DNA of 53,787 bases from DASYHS01 sp035998295 (GTDB lineage Bacteria > Pseudomonadota > Alphaproteobacteria > Azospirillales > Azospirillaceae), in the NCBI RefSeq assembly GCF_035998295.1, contig NZ_DASYHS010000035.1, positions 1 through 53,787 of the forward strand. The letters are read 5' to 3'. Each line of letters opens with the position of its first letter. Positions within the stretch are counted from its first letter, which is position 1. Shown here piece after piece: positions 25,295 through 33,134 of this stretch. The notes below the pieces were generated by a model. It did no database searches. It was not told the DNA's origin and saw only the letters and a program-made list of their open reading frames with translations. Position numbers and translations under genes: made by a program.

Positions 25295-26578
25295 TCAGTT
25301 CGCGAGCAGGCGCGGCAGCAGCAGCGAGACCGAAGGCACGTAGCTGACCACCGCGAGGACAAGGAGGTTGGCCGCGATGAACGGCCATATGCCGGCGACG
25401 ACCGTCTCGACCGGCCGGTCCAGCGTCGTCGAGGTCACGAAGAGGTCGAGCCCGAAGGGCGGCGTGATCATGCCGATGCAGATGTTCAGGCACACGATCA
25501 GGCCGAAATGCACGGGGTCGATCCCGAGCGAGACCGCGACCGGGTACAGCGTCGGCACCAGGACGAGCAGGATCGAGTTAGGGTCGATGAACATGCCCGC
25601 CACCAGCAGCAGCAGGTTGACCAGCAGCAGGAAGGAGATCCAGCCGATCTGGTTGTCCTGGAAGAAGGCGATCAGCAGGTTGGGAACCTGGGCCAGCGTG
25701 ATGAAGTAGGCGACGAGCGAGCCCATCGCGAGCAGCACGAAGATGGTGACGGTCGTGACCGCGCTCGCCTGCGCGGTGTCGACGACGTCGCGCCAGCCCA
25801 GCGAGCGGTAGACGCCGATCTCGACCAGCAGCGCATAGGCGACGCTGACCGCAGCGGCCTCGGTCGCGGTGAACTTGCCGCCGTAGATGCCGCCCAGGAT
25901 GATGACCGGCATGCCGAGCGCCAGCAGCCCGGCCTTCAGCGCCGCGACGCGCTCGGCGGCGCTTGCGCGCGGGTCGGGCCGCGCGCCCGAGCGCCGCGTC
26001 TCGATATGGACCATCGCGAGGAAGGCGAGGCCGAGCACGATGCCGACCGAGAGTCCGCCCGCGAACAGCGCCGCGATCGACGTGCCGGTGAGCCAGCCAT
26101 AGACCAGCAGCGTGATGCTGGGCGGGATCAGCAGCGCGCATTCGGCGCTCGATGCGATCAGGCCGAGCGAGAAGCGCTCGCTGTAGCCCGCCCGGACCAG
26201 CTCCGGCTTCAGCAGCCGGCCGAGCGCCGCCACCGTCGCGGGCGCCGAGCCGCACACGGCCCCGAAGCTCATGCAGGAGACGACCGTCGTGTGGCCGATG
26301 CCGCCGGCGCGGTGGCCGAGGTTGCGCTGGATCAGGTCCATCAGCCGCTTGGCGATCGTGCCGCGCGCCATCAGGTCGGCCGCGAAGATGAAGAAGGGGA
26401 TCGCCAGCAGGGTCGACACGTTGACCCCGCCCATCATCTTCTGCGCGATCACGATGTCGGGAAGACCCGGCTGGTACACGTACCGGCTCGCGATGGCCGG
26501 CACTCCCATCACCAGGAACATCTCGAAGCCCAGGACCAGCAGCGCGGCCGCAAGCAGCAGGAGCAGGACGAGCACCAT
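25295..26578 (-). CDS. dctM: TRAP transporter large permease (DctM family)
   Basis: The 427-residue protein is very hydrophobic with about 11-12 spans and DctM-type stretches: LAIPFFIFAADLMARG near residue 60, FGAVCGSAPATVAALG and TITPPFG-like MITPPFGLDLFV near the C-terminus. It carries the Na+-driven transport path of a TRAP importer. The small permease gene lies 10 bases upstream and the PyrK-like gene 11 bases downstream. The substrate cannot be read from sequence; with a dihydroorotate dehydrogenase pair and an amidohydrolase in the operon, a carboxylated pyrimidine such as orotate or dihydroorotate is plausible. Confidence 0.93.
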   Translation of the reverse strand: MVLVLLLLLAAALLVLGFEMFLVMGVPAIASRYVYQPGLPDIVIAQKMMGGVNVSTLLAIPFFIFAADLMARGTIAKRLMDLIQRNLGHRAGGIGHTTVVSCMSFGAVCGSAPATVAALGRLLKPELVRAGYSERFSLGLIASSAECALLIPPSITLLVYGWLTGTSIAALFAGGLSVGIVLGLAFLAMVHIETRRSGARPDPRASAAERVAALKAGLLALGMPVIILGGIYGGKFTATEAAAVSVAYALLVEIGVYRSLGWRDVVDTAQASAVTTVTIFVLLAMGSLVAYFITLAQVPNLLIAFFQDNQIGWISFLLLVNLLLLVAGMFIDPNSILLVLVPTLYPVAVSLGIDPVHFGLIVCLNICIGMITPPFGLDLFVTSTTLDRPVETVVAGIWPFIAANLLVLAVVSYVPSVSLLLPRLLAN

Positions 26579-26588
26579 CCGCGAACCC

Positions 26589-27095
26589 TCAGTAGTCCTG
26601 CCCGCCGGAGCCGGCGAAGCGGTTGGAGAAGCCGAGCGTCTCGCGCAGGTAGCGCAGCGCCAGCAGGGCGAAGCCGATCGGCATCGCCGCGTACAGCCAG
26701 GCCATGGAGACGCCGAGCGTCGGGCTCTCCTGCCCGCTGGCGCGGACGAACAGCGTCAGCTCGAGACTGATCTTCGCGGCGTAAAGCGCGAAGACGAGGC
26801 CGGTCACGTTGATCGCGAGGACGACCGGCCGGCGCAGCGGCTCGGGCAGGCGCGCCCTCAGCGCCGCCATGGCGACGTGGCGGCCGCGCTCCAGCGCGGC
26901 ACCCAGCCCGAGGAACACGAGCCAGGCCAGCGCGAACAGCGCCGCCTCCTCGATCCAGACGAAGCGGTGCGACTGGGAGACGAAGAATTCCCGCACCAGG
27001 ATGTTCAGGTCGTAGGCGAGCGCCATGCCGATCATCAGCGCCGCCAGCACGCCCCGCTCGCCGCCCCTCAGGAGCGCCATAAGCCGTCCGAGCAT
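26589..27095 (-). CDS. dctQ: TRAP transporter small permease (DctQ family)
   Basis: The 168-residue protein has four predicted spans (about residues 15-32, 47-66, 88-108 and 130-148) with the usual DctQ features: FVWIEEAALFALAWLVFLGL and a basic loop RGRHVAMAALRARLPEPLRR. It joins DctM in the membrane complex. A 63-base gap with a perfect GC hairpin separates it from the binding-protein gene upstream. Confidence 0.88.
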   Translation of the reverse strand: MLGRLMALLRGGERGVLAALMIGMALAYDLNILVREFFVSQSHRFVWIEEAALFALAWLVFLGLGAALERGRHVAMAALRARLPEPLRRPVVLAINVTGLVFALYAAKISLELTLFVRASGQESPTLGVSMAWLYAAMPIGFALLALRYLRETLGFSNRFAGSGGQDY

Positions 27096-27120
27096 CGAAA
27101 CCGTCCCCCCGTGGGTGGAG

Positions 27121-27149
27121 GGCGGCGCGCCCCGGCCGGGCGCGCCGCC
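27121..27149 (-). promoter_or_regulatory. GC-rich stem-loop between dctP and dctQ
   Basis: GGCGGCGCGCCC (27121-27132) pairs perfectly with GGGCGCGCCGCC (27138-27149) across a 5-base loop. It sits 10 bases after the dctP stop and 26 bases before the dctQ start, with no U-run after it. Such intercistronic stems often protect the upstream binding-protein mRNA and reduce readthrough into the permeases, giving binding protein in excess. Confidence 0.6.
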
Positions 27150-27158
27150 TGCATGGCG

Positions 27159-28190
27159 TCAGAGGCCGAGGCGCTTCAGCTCCGCCTCGTAGACCTCGAC
27201 CGCCTTCTGGCCCTCGGCTCCCGCGCGCTGGAGATAGGCCTCGCGGGCGGGCGGGTACATTTGCTCGCGCCACGCCGCACGCTGGGCGTCGTCGAGCGCG
27301 TGCTCCTCCATGCCGCCCTTGCGCAGCGCGTCCAGCGCCTGGACCTGGGCCTCCTCCTTCATCCGCTCGACCTCGGGGCGGACCTCCTCGAAGGCCTCGA
27401 CGATCACCTCGCGGTGCCCTTCGGGCAGGCCGTTCCACCAGGTGGGATTGAACAGGATCACGTCTTCCATCGCGCCGTGGTCGGACACGACGAGATGCTT
27501 CTGCACCTCGTGGAACTTCATCGTCGCGATGGTGTCGAGCGGGTTCTCCTGGCCGTCGACCATGCCGGTCTGGAGCGCCGTGTACAGCTCGCTGAACGGG
27601 ATCGCGATCGCCGAGGCGCCGACGCCGGCGAACTGGGCCATCAGAATGTTGCTGTCCATGACCCGGAACTTCTGGCCCTTGAAGGCGTCGGGCGTGGAGA
27701 TCGGCTTGCTGGAGGTGACGCTCTTGCGGCCGTTCGGCCACAGGCCGATCGCCGTCAGCCCGCGCGAGGAGAAGCTGTCGAGCAGCATCTCGCCGAACGG
27801 GCCGCCGCGCAGCTCCTGGGCCTTGGCCCGGTCCGCCGGCATCACGAAGGGGACGTCCAGGATCGACACGACGGGGTTGAACCCGCCGAGGAAGGCGGCC
27901 GGCATCACCGTTCCCTGCATGGAGCCGAACTGCGTCCCCTCGACCATCTGGCGGGCGTTGCCGAGCTGGGAGGCCGGGAACAGCTTGAACTGCACCTCTC
28001 CGCCGGTGCGCTCCTCCACGAGTGCCGCCACCTTCTCCAGGCCGCGGTGCCGCGGCTGGGTCGGCGCCTCCAGGTGCCCGATATTCGCCACGTACTCCCC
28101 GGCGGCAAGGACCGGCCCGGTGAACACGGTGGTTGCGAGCAGCGCCGCGGCCGCCGCACCCATCATCAGAGCCCTACGCGAAAAGACCAT
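27159..28190 (-). CDS. dctP: TRAP transporter substrate-binding protein (DctP family)
   Basis: The 343-residue protein has a twin-arginine-like or Sec signal peptide (MVFSRRALMMGAAAAALLA, cleaved near VLAAGE). DctP landmarks follow: FKLFPASQLGNARQMVEG, FRVMDSNILMAQFAGVGASA and PFSELYTALQTGMVDGQENP. The family Arg that binds the substrate carboxylate is expected in the GQKFRVM segment, which again suggests an acidic substrate. It is the first transport gene of the operon, 80 bases after the XRE regulator, with an operator-like palindrome in between. Confidence 0.93.
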   Translation of the reverse strand: MVFSRRALMMGAAAAALLATTVFTGPVLAAGEYVANIGHLEAPTQPRHRGLEKVAALVEERTGGEVQFKLFPASQLGNARQMVEGTQFGSMQGTVMPAAFLGGFNPVVSILDVPFVMPADRAKAQELRGGPFGEMLLDSFSSRGLTAIGLWPNGRKSVTSSKPISTPDAFKGQKFRVMDSNILMAQFAGVGASAIAIPFSELYTALQTGMVDGQENPLDTIATMKFHEVQKHLVVSDHGAMEDVILFNPTWWNGLPEGHREVIVEAFEEVRPEVERMKEEAQVQALDALRKGGMEEHALDDAQRAAWREQMYPPAREAYLQRAGAEGQKAVEVYEAELKRLGL

Positions 28191-28235
28191 CTCTCATCTC
28201 CTGTGTGAAGCCCGGTCCTACTTGTTTTTGCGACT

Positions 28236-28253
28236 TGTCTCAATAATAAGACA
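28236..28253. promoter_or_regulatory. Operator-like palindrome upstream of the TRAP genes
   Basis: TGTCT and AGACA (28236-28240 and 28249-28253) flank an 8-base AT-rich centre, 46 bases before dctP. A matching element with the same spacing (TATCT-8-AGACG, 29254-29271) lies 51 bases before the XRE gene. The pair is a good candidate for the binding site of the XRE protein encoded between them. Confidence 0.55.
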
Positions 28254-28270
28254 GCCGCGACCGCCGCGCG

Positions 28271-29203
28271 TCAAGGGGGGTCTTCCGCCGGCCGGGCTCG
28301 CCCCGGCGGGTCCTCCGCACCCAGTCGCTGCACCAGGCCGCGCAGCCGGGAGGCCCCGCGGGCCCCCTTGAGCGAACGCGACCACAGATCCGTCACCAGC
28401 TTCTCGTACAGCGCGACGGCCTCGGGGGCCGCGGTCACGGTCGCGATGCCGATGCGGATGTTCGGTTGCTCGCCGAGCCGGAACGGGCTGACGCCGAGCA
28501 GCGTCACGTCCGGCAGGCGGAAGATCTGGAAGGTGAGGTTCGGCAGCACGTCCTCGACCAGGCCGAGCTGGACGCCGATCGGCTCCTGCTCCATCAGGTC
28601 GGCGATGCGCGCGACCTCGCGCCGCGCCGCCTGCCGGCGCTCGGCCAGCACCTCGCGCGGGAGGTCGAACCGGCCGACGAGGCCGATGCGCAGGAACCGC
28701 TCGATCTCGGACAGGCCGATAAGGCTGACGATTCCCGGGCAGCGCCGGCGGGCCGCCGCCTTGCGCTCGTCCAGGATCGCCATCGCGCCCTCGACCTCGG
28801 CCAGCGCGTCGCGGCGCGCGGCCGGGGAAAGGCCGTCCGGCACCGCCTCCTCCAGCATCAGCCGGAGATGGCCGGAATATTCGTCCGAGGTCAGCAGGTA
28901 GGAGACCGGCTCGAAATGGGCCAGCACCTGCTCGGCGTCAGCCTCCATCTGGCGCATGCGCTCGAAATAGCCGACGGCCTTCGGGTAGTACTCGACCCCG
29001 ACGCCCAGCAGCGAGGGCAGCGACACGCCCAGCAGCTCGGCCAGCCGCTCCAGGGTGTCGATCTTGATCAGCTCGCCCTTCTCGAACCGGTAGACGGCGG
29101 CGCGCGAAACCCCGAGGCGGTCGGCCACCTGCTCGGCCGTCAGCGCGGCTGCGAGCCGGTAGGCCTTCAGCCGCTGTCCTATGTGGTCGTAGCGTATCGT
29201 CAT
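28271..29203 (-). CDS. XRE-family transcriptional regulator with a long C-terminal sensor-like domain
   Basis: The 310-residue protein has an N-terminal HTH of the Cro/CI type (residues about 8-62: IGQRLKAYRLAAALTAEQVA, then LGVSRAAVYRFEKGE). An unassigned domain of about 240 residues follows; it contains ESYLL-like VSYLLTSDEYSGHLRLMLEE and a late LLGVSPFRLGEQPNIRIGIA. It does not have a clear cupin. It is upstream of and co-directional with the TRAP operon and divergent from the small gene at 29310. Paired operator-like sites before itself and before dctP suggest autoregulation plus control of the transporter. The ligand is unknown. Confidence 0.85.
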   Translation of the reverse strand: MTIRYDHIGQRLKAYRLAAALTAEQVADRLGVSRAAVYRFEKGELIKIDTLERLAELLGVSLPSLLGVGVEYYPKAVGYFERMRQMEADAEQVLAHFEPVSYLLTSDEYSGHLRLMLEEAVPDGLSPAARRDALAEVEGAMAILDERKAAARRRCPGIVSLIGLSEIERFLRIGLVGRFDLPREVLAERRQAARREVARIADLMEQEPIGVQLGLVEDVLPNLTFQIFRLPDVTLLGVSPFRLGEQPNIRIGIATVTAAPEAVALYEKLVTDLWSRSLKGARGASRLRGLVQRLGAEDPPGRARPAEDPP

Positions 29204-29253
29204 CGAAAACCTGTGGCGGGCCCGGGGCGATCCGAATATCCTCGCATGCGCCT

Positions 29254-29271
29254 TATCTTATTTTTTAGACG
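29254..29271. promoter_or_regulatory. Operator-like palindrome upstream of the XRE gene
   Basis: TATCT (29254-29258), an 8-base AT-rich centre and AGACG (29267-29271) form an imperfect inverted repeat that matches the site at 28236-28253 in arms and spacing. It lies in the 106-base divergent gap between the XRE gene and the + strand gene at 29310, so it could affect both. Confidence 0.5.
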
Positions 29272-29309
29272 CAGGCGTTAAAATTTTACCACCGTCCGTG
29301 GGAGCGACG

Positions 29310-29621
29310 ATGAAACTCGAGGAACTCCGCGCCTGGCTCGATGCCCAGAACGACGGGCTCGGCACGATGCGGGCCTACTACGCCCGATGCACCGACGCGG
29401 TCGCCGAGGCCGAGCGGGAAGCCGCGGCCCTGCAGCTCCTGGGCCTCGTCACGATGCGCTTCGTCGAACGCTACGAAGGGGAACCGCTCTACGCCCCGGT
29501 CGCCAAGGCGGCGCGCGAGCGGCTGCTGGACCTGACGACGCAGGCCGCCCGGGCCGCGACCGCCGGCCCGGACGCGCAGGTCGACTGCCTCAACGCGCTG
29601 GCGCGCGCCGATCTGGGGTGA
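29310..29621 (+). CDS. Small hypothetical protein
   Basis: The 103-residue protein is acidic, mainly helical and lacks signal or membrane segments. It starts MKLEELRAWLDAQNDGLGTM and contains FVERYEGEPLYAPVAKAARE. I do not recognise a family. The ATG at 29310 has GGAG 5-9 bases upstream; a GTG at 29298 is in frame but poorer. It is divergent from the XRE regulator and convergent with preA, with a hairpin between them. Codon use matches the neighbours, so it is likely a real gene. Confidence 0.7.
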   Translation: MKLEELRAWLDAQNDGLGTMRAYYARCTDAVAEAEREAAALQLLGLVTMRFVERYEGEPLYAPVAKAARERLLDLTTQAARAATAGPDAQVDCLNALARADLG

Positions 29622-29630
29622 GGATCGACC

Positions 29631-29648
29631 GGGGGCGCAAGCGCCCCC
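29631..29648. terminator. Hairpin between convergent genes
   Basis: GGGGGCGC and GCGCCCCC (29631-29638, 29641-29648) form a perfect GC stem, more realistically 7 pairs with a CAAG loop, between the + strand small gene and the minus-strand preA. No T-run follows on either strand, so it is only a possible bidirectional terminator. Confidence 0.45.
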
Positions 29649-29660
29649 CTCTGCCTGCCC

Positions 29661-30941
29661 CTACTCCGCCGCCTCGCGCCGCATCGGGTTGTTGGGGTGG
29701 TCCTTCCAGGTCAGGTCGGGCTTGCCCTCGTCGATCTCGACCATCGTGATGCAGTCCTCGACCGGGCATACGTGCATGCAGAGATTGCAGCCGACGCATT
29801 CCGCCTCGATGACGTCGTAGCGCCGGCGCCCGCCTTCGGTGCGCACGGCCGCGATCGACTGGTGCGACGTGTCCTCGCAGACGATGTGGCACTTGCCGCA
29901 CTGGATGCACAGGTCCTGGTCGATCTGGGCCACGATCTTGTAGTTGAGGTTCAGGTCCTCCCAGTGGACGTAGTTCGGGACCGCCGCGCCCTGGAAGTCG
30001 CGCGCGGTCGCGTAGCCCTTGCCGTCCATCCAGTTCGACAGCCCGTCCGCCATGTCCTCGACGATGCGGAAGCCGTGATGCATCGCCGCGGTGCAGACCT
30101 GGACGGTGCCGGCGCCCAGCGCCATGAACTCCGCCGCGTCGCGCCAGGTCGACACGCCGCCGATGCCGGAGATCGCCATGCCCCGGCACTCCGGGTCGCG
30201 CGCGATGTCGCCGACCATGCGCAGCGCGATCGGCTTGACCGCCGGGCCGCAATAGCCGCCATGGGTCCCCTTCCCGTCCACGGTCGGGGTCGGCGCCATC
30301 GCGTCCAGGTCGATCGACATGACGGACTGGATCGTGTTGATCAGCGACACCGCGTCCGCCCCGCCTCGGCGCGCGGCGCGCGCGGGCCCGAGGATGTTCG
30401 TGATGTTGGGCGTCAGCTTCACGATGACGGGCATGCGGGTGTTCTGCTTGCACCAGCGCGTGACCATCTCGACGTATTCCGGCACCTGCCCCACGGCCGA
30501 GCCCATGCCGCGCTCCGACATGCCGTGGGGGCAGCCGAAGTTCAGCTCGATCCCGTCGCACTGCGTGTCCTCGACCTGCGCCAGGATGTTCTTCCAGGCC
30601 TCCTCGGTGCAGGGCACCATCAGCGAGACGACGACGGCGCGGTCCGGCCAGTCGCGCTTGACCTGCTTGATCTCCCGCAGGTTGACCTCAAGCGGGCGGT
30701 CGGTGATCAGCTCGATGTTGTTGAAGCCGGCGACCCGCGTGCCGTTGTAGGTCGCGGCCCCGTAGCGCGAGGAGACGTTCACGATCGGCGGGTCCTCGCC
30801 CAGCGTCTTCCAGACCACCCCGCCCCAGCCCGCCTTGAAGGCGCGGACGACGTTGTACTCCTTGTCCGTCGGCGGCGCCGAGGCGAGCCAGAAGGGATTG
30901 GGCGAGCGAATGCCGACGAAGTTCGTGCCGAGATCTGCCAT
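29661..30941 (-). CDS. preA: Dihydropyrimidine dehydrogenase, PreA-type catalytic subunit
   Basis: The 426-residue protein has an FMN TIM barrel followed by a bacterial ferredoxin domain. Visible are WLASAPPTDKEYNVVRAF and GIELNFGCPHGMSERGMG with the active-site Cys. FMN-binding ISGIGGVSTWRDAAEFMALG follows, and then two [4Fe-4S] motifs, CIQCGKCHIVC and CVGCNLCMHVCP, near residues 345-395. With PreT it reduces uracil and thymine to dihydropyrimidines using NAD(P)H. The operon order is preT, a sulfotransferase-like gene, preA, with 28 bases between the last two. The pair opens the reductive pyrimidine catabolic route; beta-ureidopropionase is encoded nearby, dihydropyrimidinase is not in the window. 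Confidence 0.95.
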   Translation of the reverse strand: MADLGTNFVGIRSPNPFWLASAPPTDKEYNVVRAFKAGWGGVVWKTLGEDPPIVNVSSRYGAATYNGTRVAGFNNIELITDRPLEVNLREIKQVKRDWPDRAVVVSLMVPCTEEAWKNILAQVEDTQCDGIELNFGCPHGMSERGMGSAVGQVPEYVEMVTRWCKQNTRMPVIVKLTPNITNILGPARAARRGGADAVSLINTIQSVMSIDLDAMAPTPTVDGKGTHGGYCGPAVKPIALRMVGDIARDPECRGMAISGIGGVSTWRDAAEFMALGAGTVQVCTAAMHHGFRIVEDMADGLSNWMDGKGYATARDFQGAAVPNYVHWEDLNLNYKIVAQIDQDLCIQCGKCHIVCEDTSHQSIAAVRTEGGRRRYDVIEAECVGCNLCMHVCPVEDCITMVEIDEGKPDLTWKDHPNNPMRREAAE

Positions 30942-30969
30942 GGTCCTCGTCTCCCCGCTTCGGGCGGCC

Positions 30970-31641
30970 TCAGGAGGCCGCCGCCGTTCCGTTCGTCCGA
31001 TCGTACTCGTCGTAGAAGGCGGCGAGGCGCGGGCACAGGGCGCGCACCTTCGCGTCGACGTCCGGCCGGAACGGCTTGCGCTCGTAGCGGCCGGACACGC
31101 CGCCGGAATGGAAGTTGCCGAAGGCGATCTCGAAGCGCTCGAACAGCCCGGGCTCGTGCTCCCAGACGTAGCGCACCATGTCCTCGTGGCTGCGCGGCAG
31201 CGCGAACCAGCCGTCCTCGACCGGCCAGCCCAGCGCCCGCACCGCGTCCGGTGCGCCGGGCCGGCGGGCGACGAAATCCTCGTAGGCGACGACCGCGTCG
31301 AAGCGGTCCCGCTCCGCGAACACGCGGTCCAGCAGCTCGAACTTCTCGTCGATCAGGCCGCAGTGGTTGCGCCAGGGCTTCGACATCAGGCTGTAGTAGT
31401 TGTCGTACGGCCGGCGCAGCAGCAGCACCGTCGCGTCGGGGCGGAACCGCTCGACATGGACGTCGATCGGGAAGCCCGTGGTCATCACGCATTTCACCAG
31501 CGCCGGCACCCGTGCCTCCAGGCGCGGCGCGGCGTAGTTGTTCGGCACGTCGACCAGCGCGATGCAGTCCGGCCGCTGCGCCAGCAGATAGGCGAAGGTC
31601 GAAGCGCCGCTCGACTGCATGCCGTAGATCAGGAGGCGCAT
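30970..31641 (-). CDS. Sulfotransferase-like P-loop protein inserted between preT and preA
   Basis: The 223-residue protein begins with LLIYGMQSSGASTFAYLLA, a P-loop-like 5'-phosphosulfate-binding motif. Later comes VLLLRRPYDNYYSLMSKPW, which resembles the 3'-phosphate-binding R-x-P-x-x-x-x-x-S region of PAPS sulfotransferases. No signal or membrane segment is evident. The start is ATG 31639-31641, after the stop of preT by 7 bases. I infer a sulfotransferase or related phosphate-binding fold; a nucleotide kinase-like role is an alternative. Its substrate and its reason for lying inside a pyrimidine-reducing operon are unknown. Confidence 0.72.
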   Translation of the reverse strand: MRLLIYGMQSSGASTFAYLLAQRPDCIALVDVPNNYAAPRLEARVPALVKCVMTTGFPIDVHVERFRPDATVLLLRRPYDNYYSLMSKPWRNHCGLIDEKFELLDRVFAERDRFDAVVAYEDFVARRPGAPDAVRALGWPVEDGWFALPRSHEDMVRYVWEHEPGLFERFEIAFGNFHSGGVSGRYERKPFRPDVDAKVRALCPRLAAFYDEYDRTNGTAAAS

Positions 31642-31648
31642 CCGGCCC

Positions 31649-33007
31649 TCATTCCGCGGCGCGCCGCGCCGCCAGCATCCGGTCGATGGCATGGGCCGCC
31701 ACCTTGCCGTCCTGCACCGCGCTGACCGTCAGGTCGGTCCCCGGCACGCAGTCGCCGCCGGCGAAGACGCCGGCCAGCGAGGTCTCGCGGTCCTCGTTGA
31801 CCGCTATGCGCCCGCCCGCCAGTTCCAGCACGTCGTGCGCCTCGCCCGCGAACGGGGACGGCACGAAATGCTGGCCGATCGCCTTGAACACCTGGTCGGC
31901 CAGCAGCGCGAACGTCTCCCCGGTGCCGACGAGCCGGCCGGTCTCGTCGAGGCGGGTATACTCGAACTCGACCTCCTTCACCCTGCCCTGCCAGCCGAGG
32001 ATGCGGCGCGGCTGGGCCCAGTGGCGGATGCGCACGCCGTTGGTCTGCGCCCATTCCTGCTCGGCGCCCGTCGCCGACATCGCCTCGGCGCCGCGGCGGT
32101 ACACGATCGTGACGTCCTCCGCGCCCAGCAGGCGGCACTGGGTCGCGACGTCGATCGCGGTGTTGCCACCGCCGATCACGACCACCCGCCGGCCGACCGG
32201 CACTTCGGCCTTGTCGCGGGCCTGGCGCAGGTCGGCGATGAAGTCGACCGCGGCCGCGACCCCCGCCAGGTCCTCCCCCTCGACGCGCAGCGCGTTGACG
32301 GCGTTGTGCCCGAGGCCAAGGAACACCGCGTCGAAGTCGCGCCGCAGGTCGGCGAGCCGCAGGTCGCGCCCGAGCGCCTTGCATTCCAGCCCGATGCCGC
32401 CGATCGACAGGATGAAATCGACCTCGCGCCGCGCGAAGTCGTCCGGGGTCTTGTAGGCGGCGATGCCGTACTCGTTGAGGCCGCCGGGCTTGGGGCGCGC
32501 CTCGAACACCGTCACCTCGTGGCCGAGCGTCGCGAGGCGGTGCGCGCAGGAAAGGCCGGCGGGCCCGGCCCCCACCACCGCGATGCGGCGCCCGGTGTCG
32601 GGCAGGCGCCGGAAGGGCTGGCCGCGCCGCTCGAACAGCCAGTCGGTCGCGTGGCGCTGCAGGGCGCCGATCTCGACCGGCTTGCCTTCCTGCGCCGTGC
32701 GGACGCAGGCCTCCTCGCACAGCACCTCGGTCGGGCAGACGCGGGCGCACATGCCGCCCATCACGTTCTCTTCCAGGATCGTGACCGCCGCGCCGTGGAC
32801 GTTGCCGGTCGCGATCGCCCGGATGAAGCCCGGTATGTCGATGCCGGTCGGGCAGGCCTCGATGCAGGGCGCGTCATGGCAGTAGTAGCAACGGCTCGCC
32901 TCGACGACGGCCCTGCGGCCGCTCAAGGGCGGGACCGCGTCGGCGAAGTTCCTGGCGTACTCGTCGGGGGCGAGCCGCCCCGCCGCGATGTCGGACACGC
33001 TCGTCAT
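31649..33007 (-). CDS. preT: Dihydropyrimidine dehydrogenase, PreT-type NAD(P)H-oxidising subunit
   Basis: The 452-residue protein resembles the glutamate synthase small subunit. N-terminal iron-sulfur cysteines are in RCYYCHDAPCIEACPTGID and CARVCPTEVLCEEACVR. An FAD-binding IAVVGAGPAGLSCAHRLA (about residues 143-160), an NAD(P)-binding VVVIGGGNTAIDVATQ and a C-terminal FAD motif VFAGGDCVPGTDLTVSAVQDG follow. It oxidises NAD(P)H and passes electrons to PreA. It is the first gene of the operon, divergent from rutR, with a perfect RutR-like operator 67 bases upstream of its start. Confidence 0.95.
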   Translation of the reverse strand: MTSVSDIAAGRLAPDEYARNFADAVPPLSGRRAVVEASRCYYCHDAPCIEACPTGIDIPGFIRAIATGNVHGAAVTILEENVMGGMCARVCPTEVLCEEACVRTAQEGKPVEIGALQRHATDWLFERRGQPFRRLPDTGRRIAVVGAGPAGLSCAHRLATLGHEVTVFEARPKPGGLNEYGIAAYKTPDDFARREVDFILSIGGIGLECKALGRDLRLADLRRDFDAVFLGLGHNAVNALRVEGEDLAGVAAAVDFIADLRQARDKAEVPVGRRVVVIGGGNTAIDVATQCRLLGAEDVTIVYRRGAEAMSATGAEQEWAQTNGVRIRHWAQPRRILGWQGRVKEVEFEYTRLDETGRLVGTGETFALLADQVFKAIGQHFVPSPFAGEAHDVLELAGGRIAVNEDRETSLAGVFAGGDCVPGTDLTVSAVQDGKVAAHAIDRMLAARRAAE

Positions 33008-33073
33008 GACCGCCTGCTCCTGTTCCGCTGGACCGGCGCCTTGGGACGCTCTTACCGGGATACGCTAAAAAAC

Positions 33074-33091
33074 TTTGACCGATCGGTCAAA
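33074..33091. promoter_or_regulatory. RutR-like operator between preT and rutR
   Basis: TTTGACCGATCGGTCAAA is a perfect 18-base palindrome in the divergent gap. Its TTGACC-4-GGTCAA core matches the known RutR consensus (TTGACC A NN T GGTCAA) in the arms. It lies 67 bases before preT and 44 bases before rutR, where it could cover a minus-strand TTGACC/TAGCGT promoter. Uracil or thymine would release RutR and induce preT. Confidence 0.85.
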
Positions 33092-33134
33092 TCATTTCAA
33101 GAATGCACCCCGAAAGGGACGAAACGGTCAAGCC

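Noticed and set aside
29298..29309. GTG at 29298 as start of the small hypothetical protein
   Set aside because: The ATG at 29310 is better placed after GGAG; the GTG has no ribosome site.
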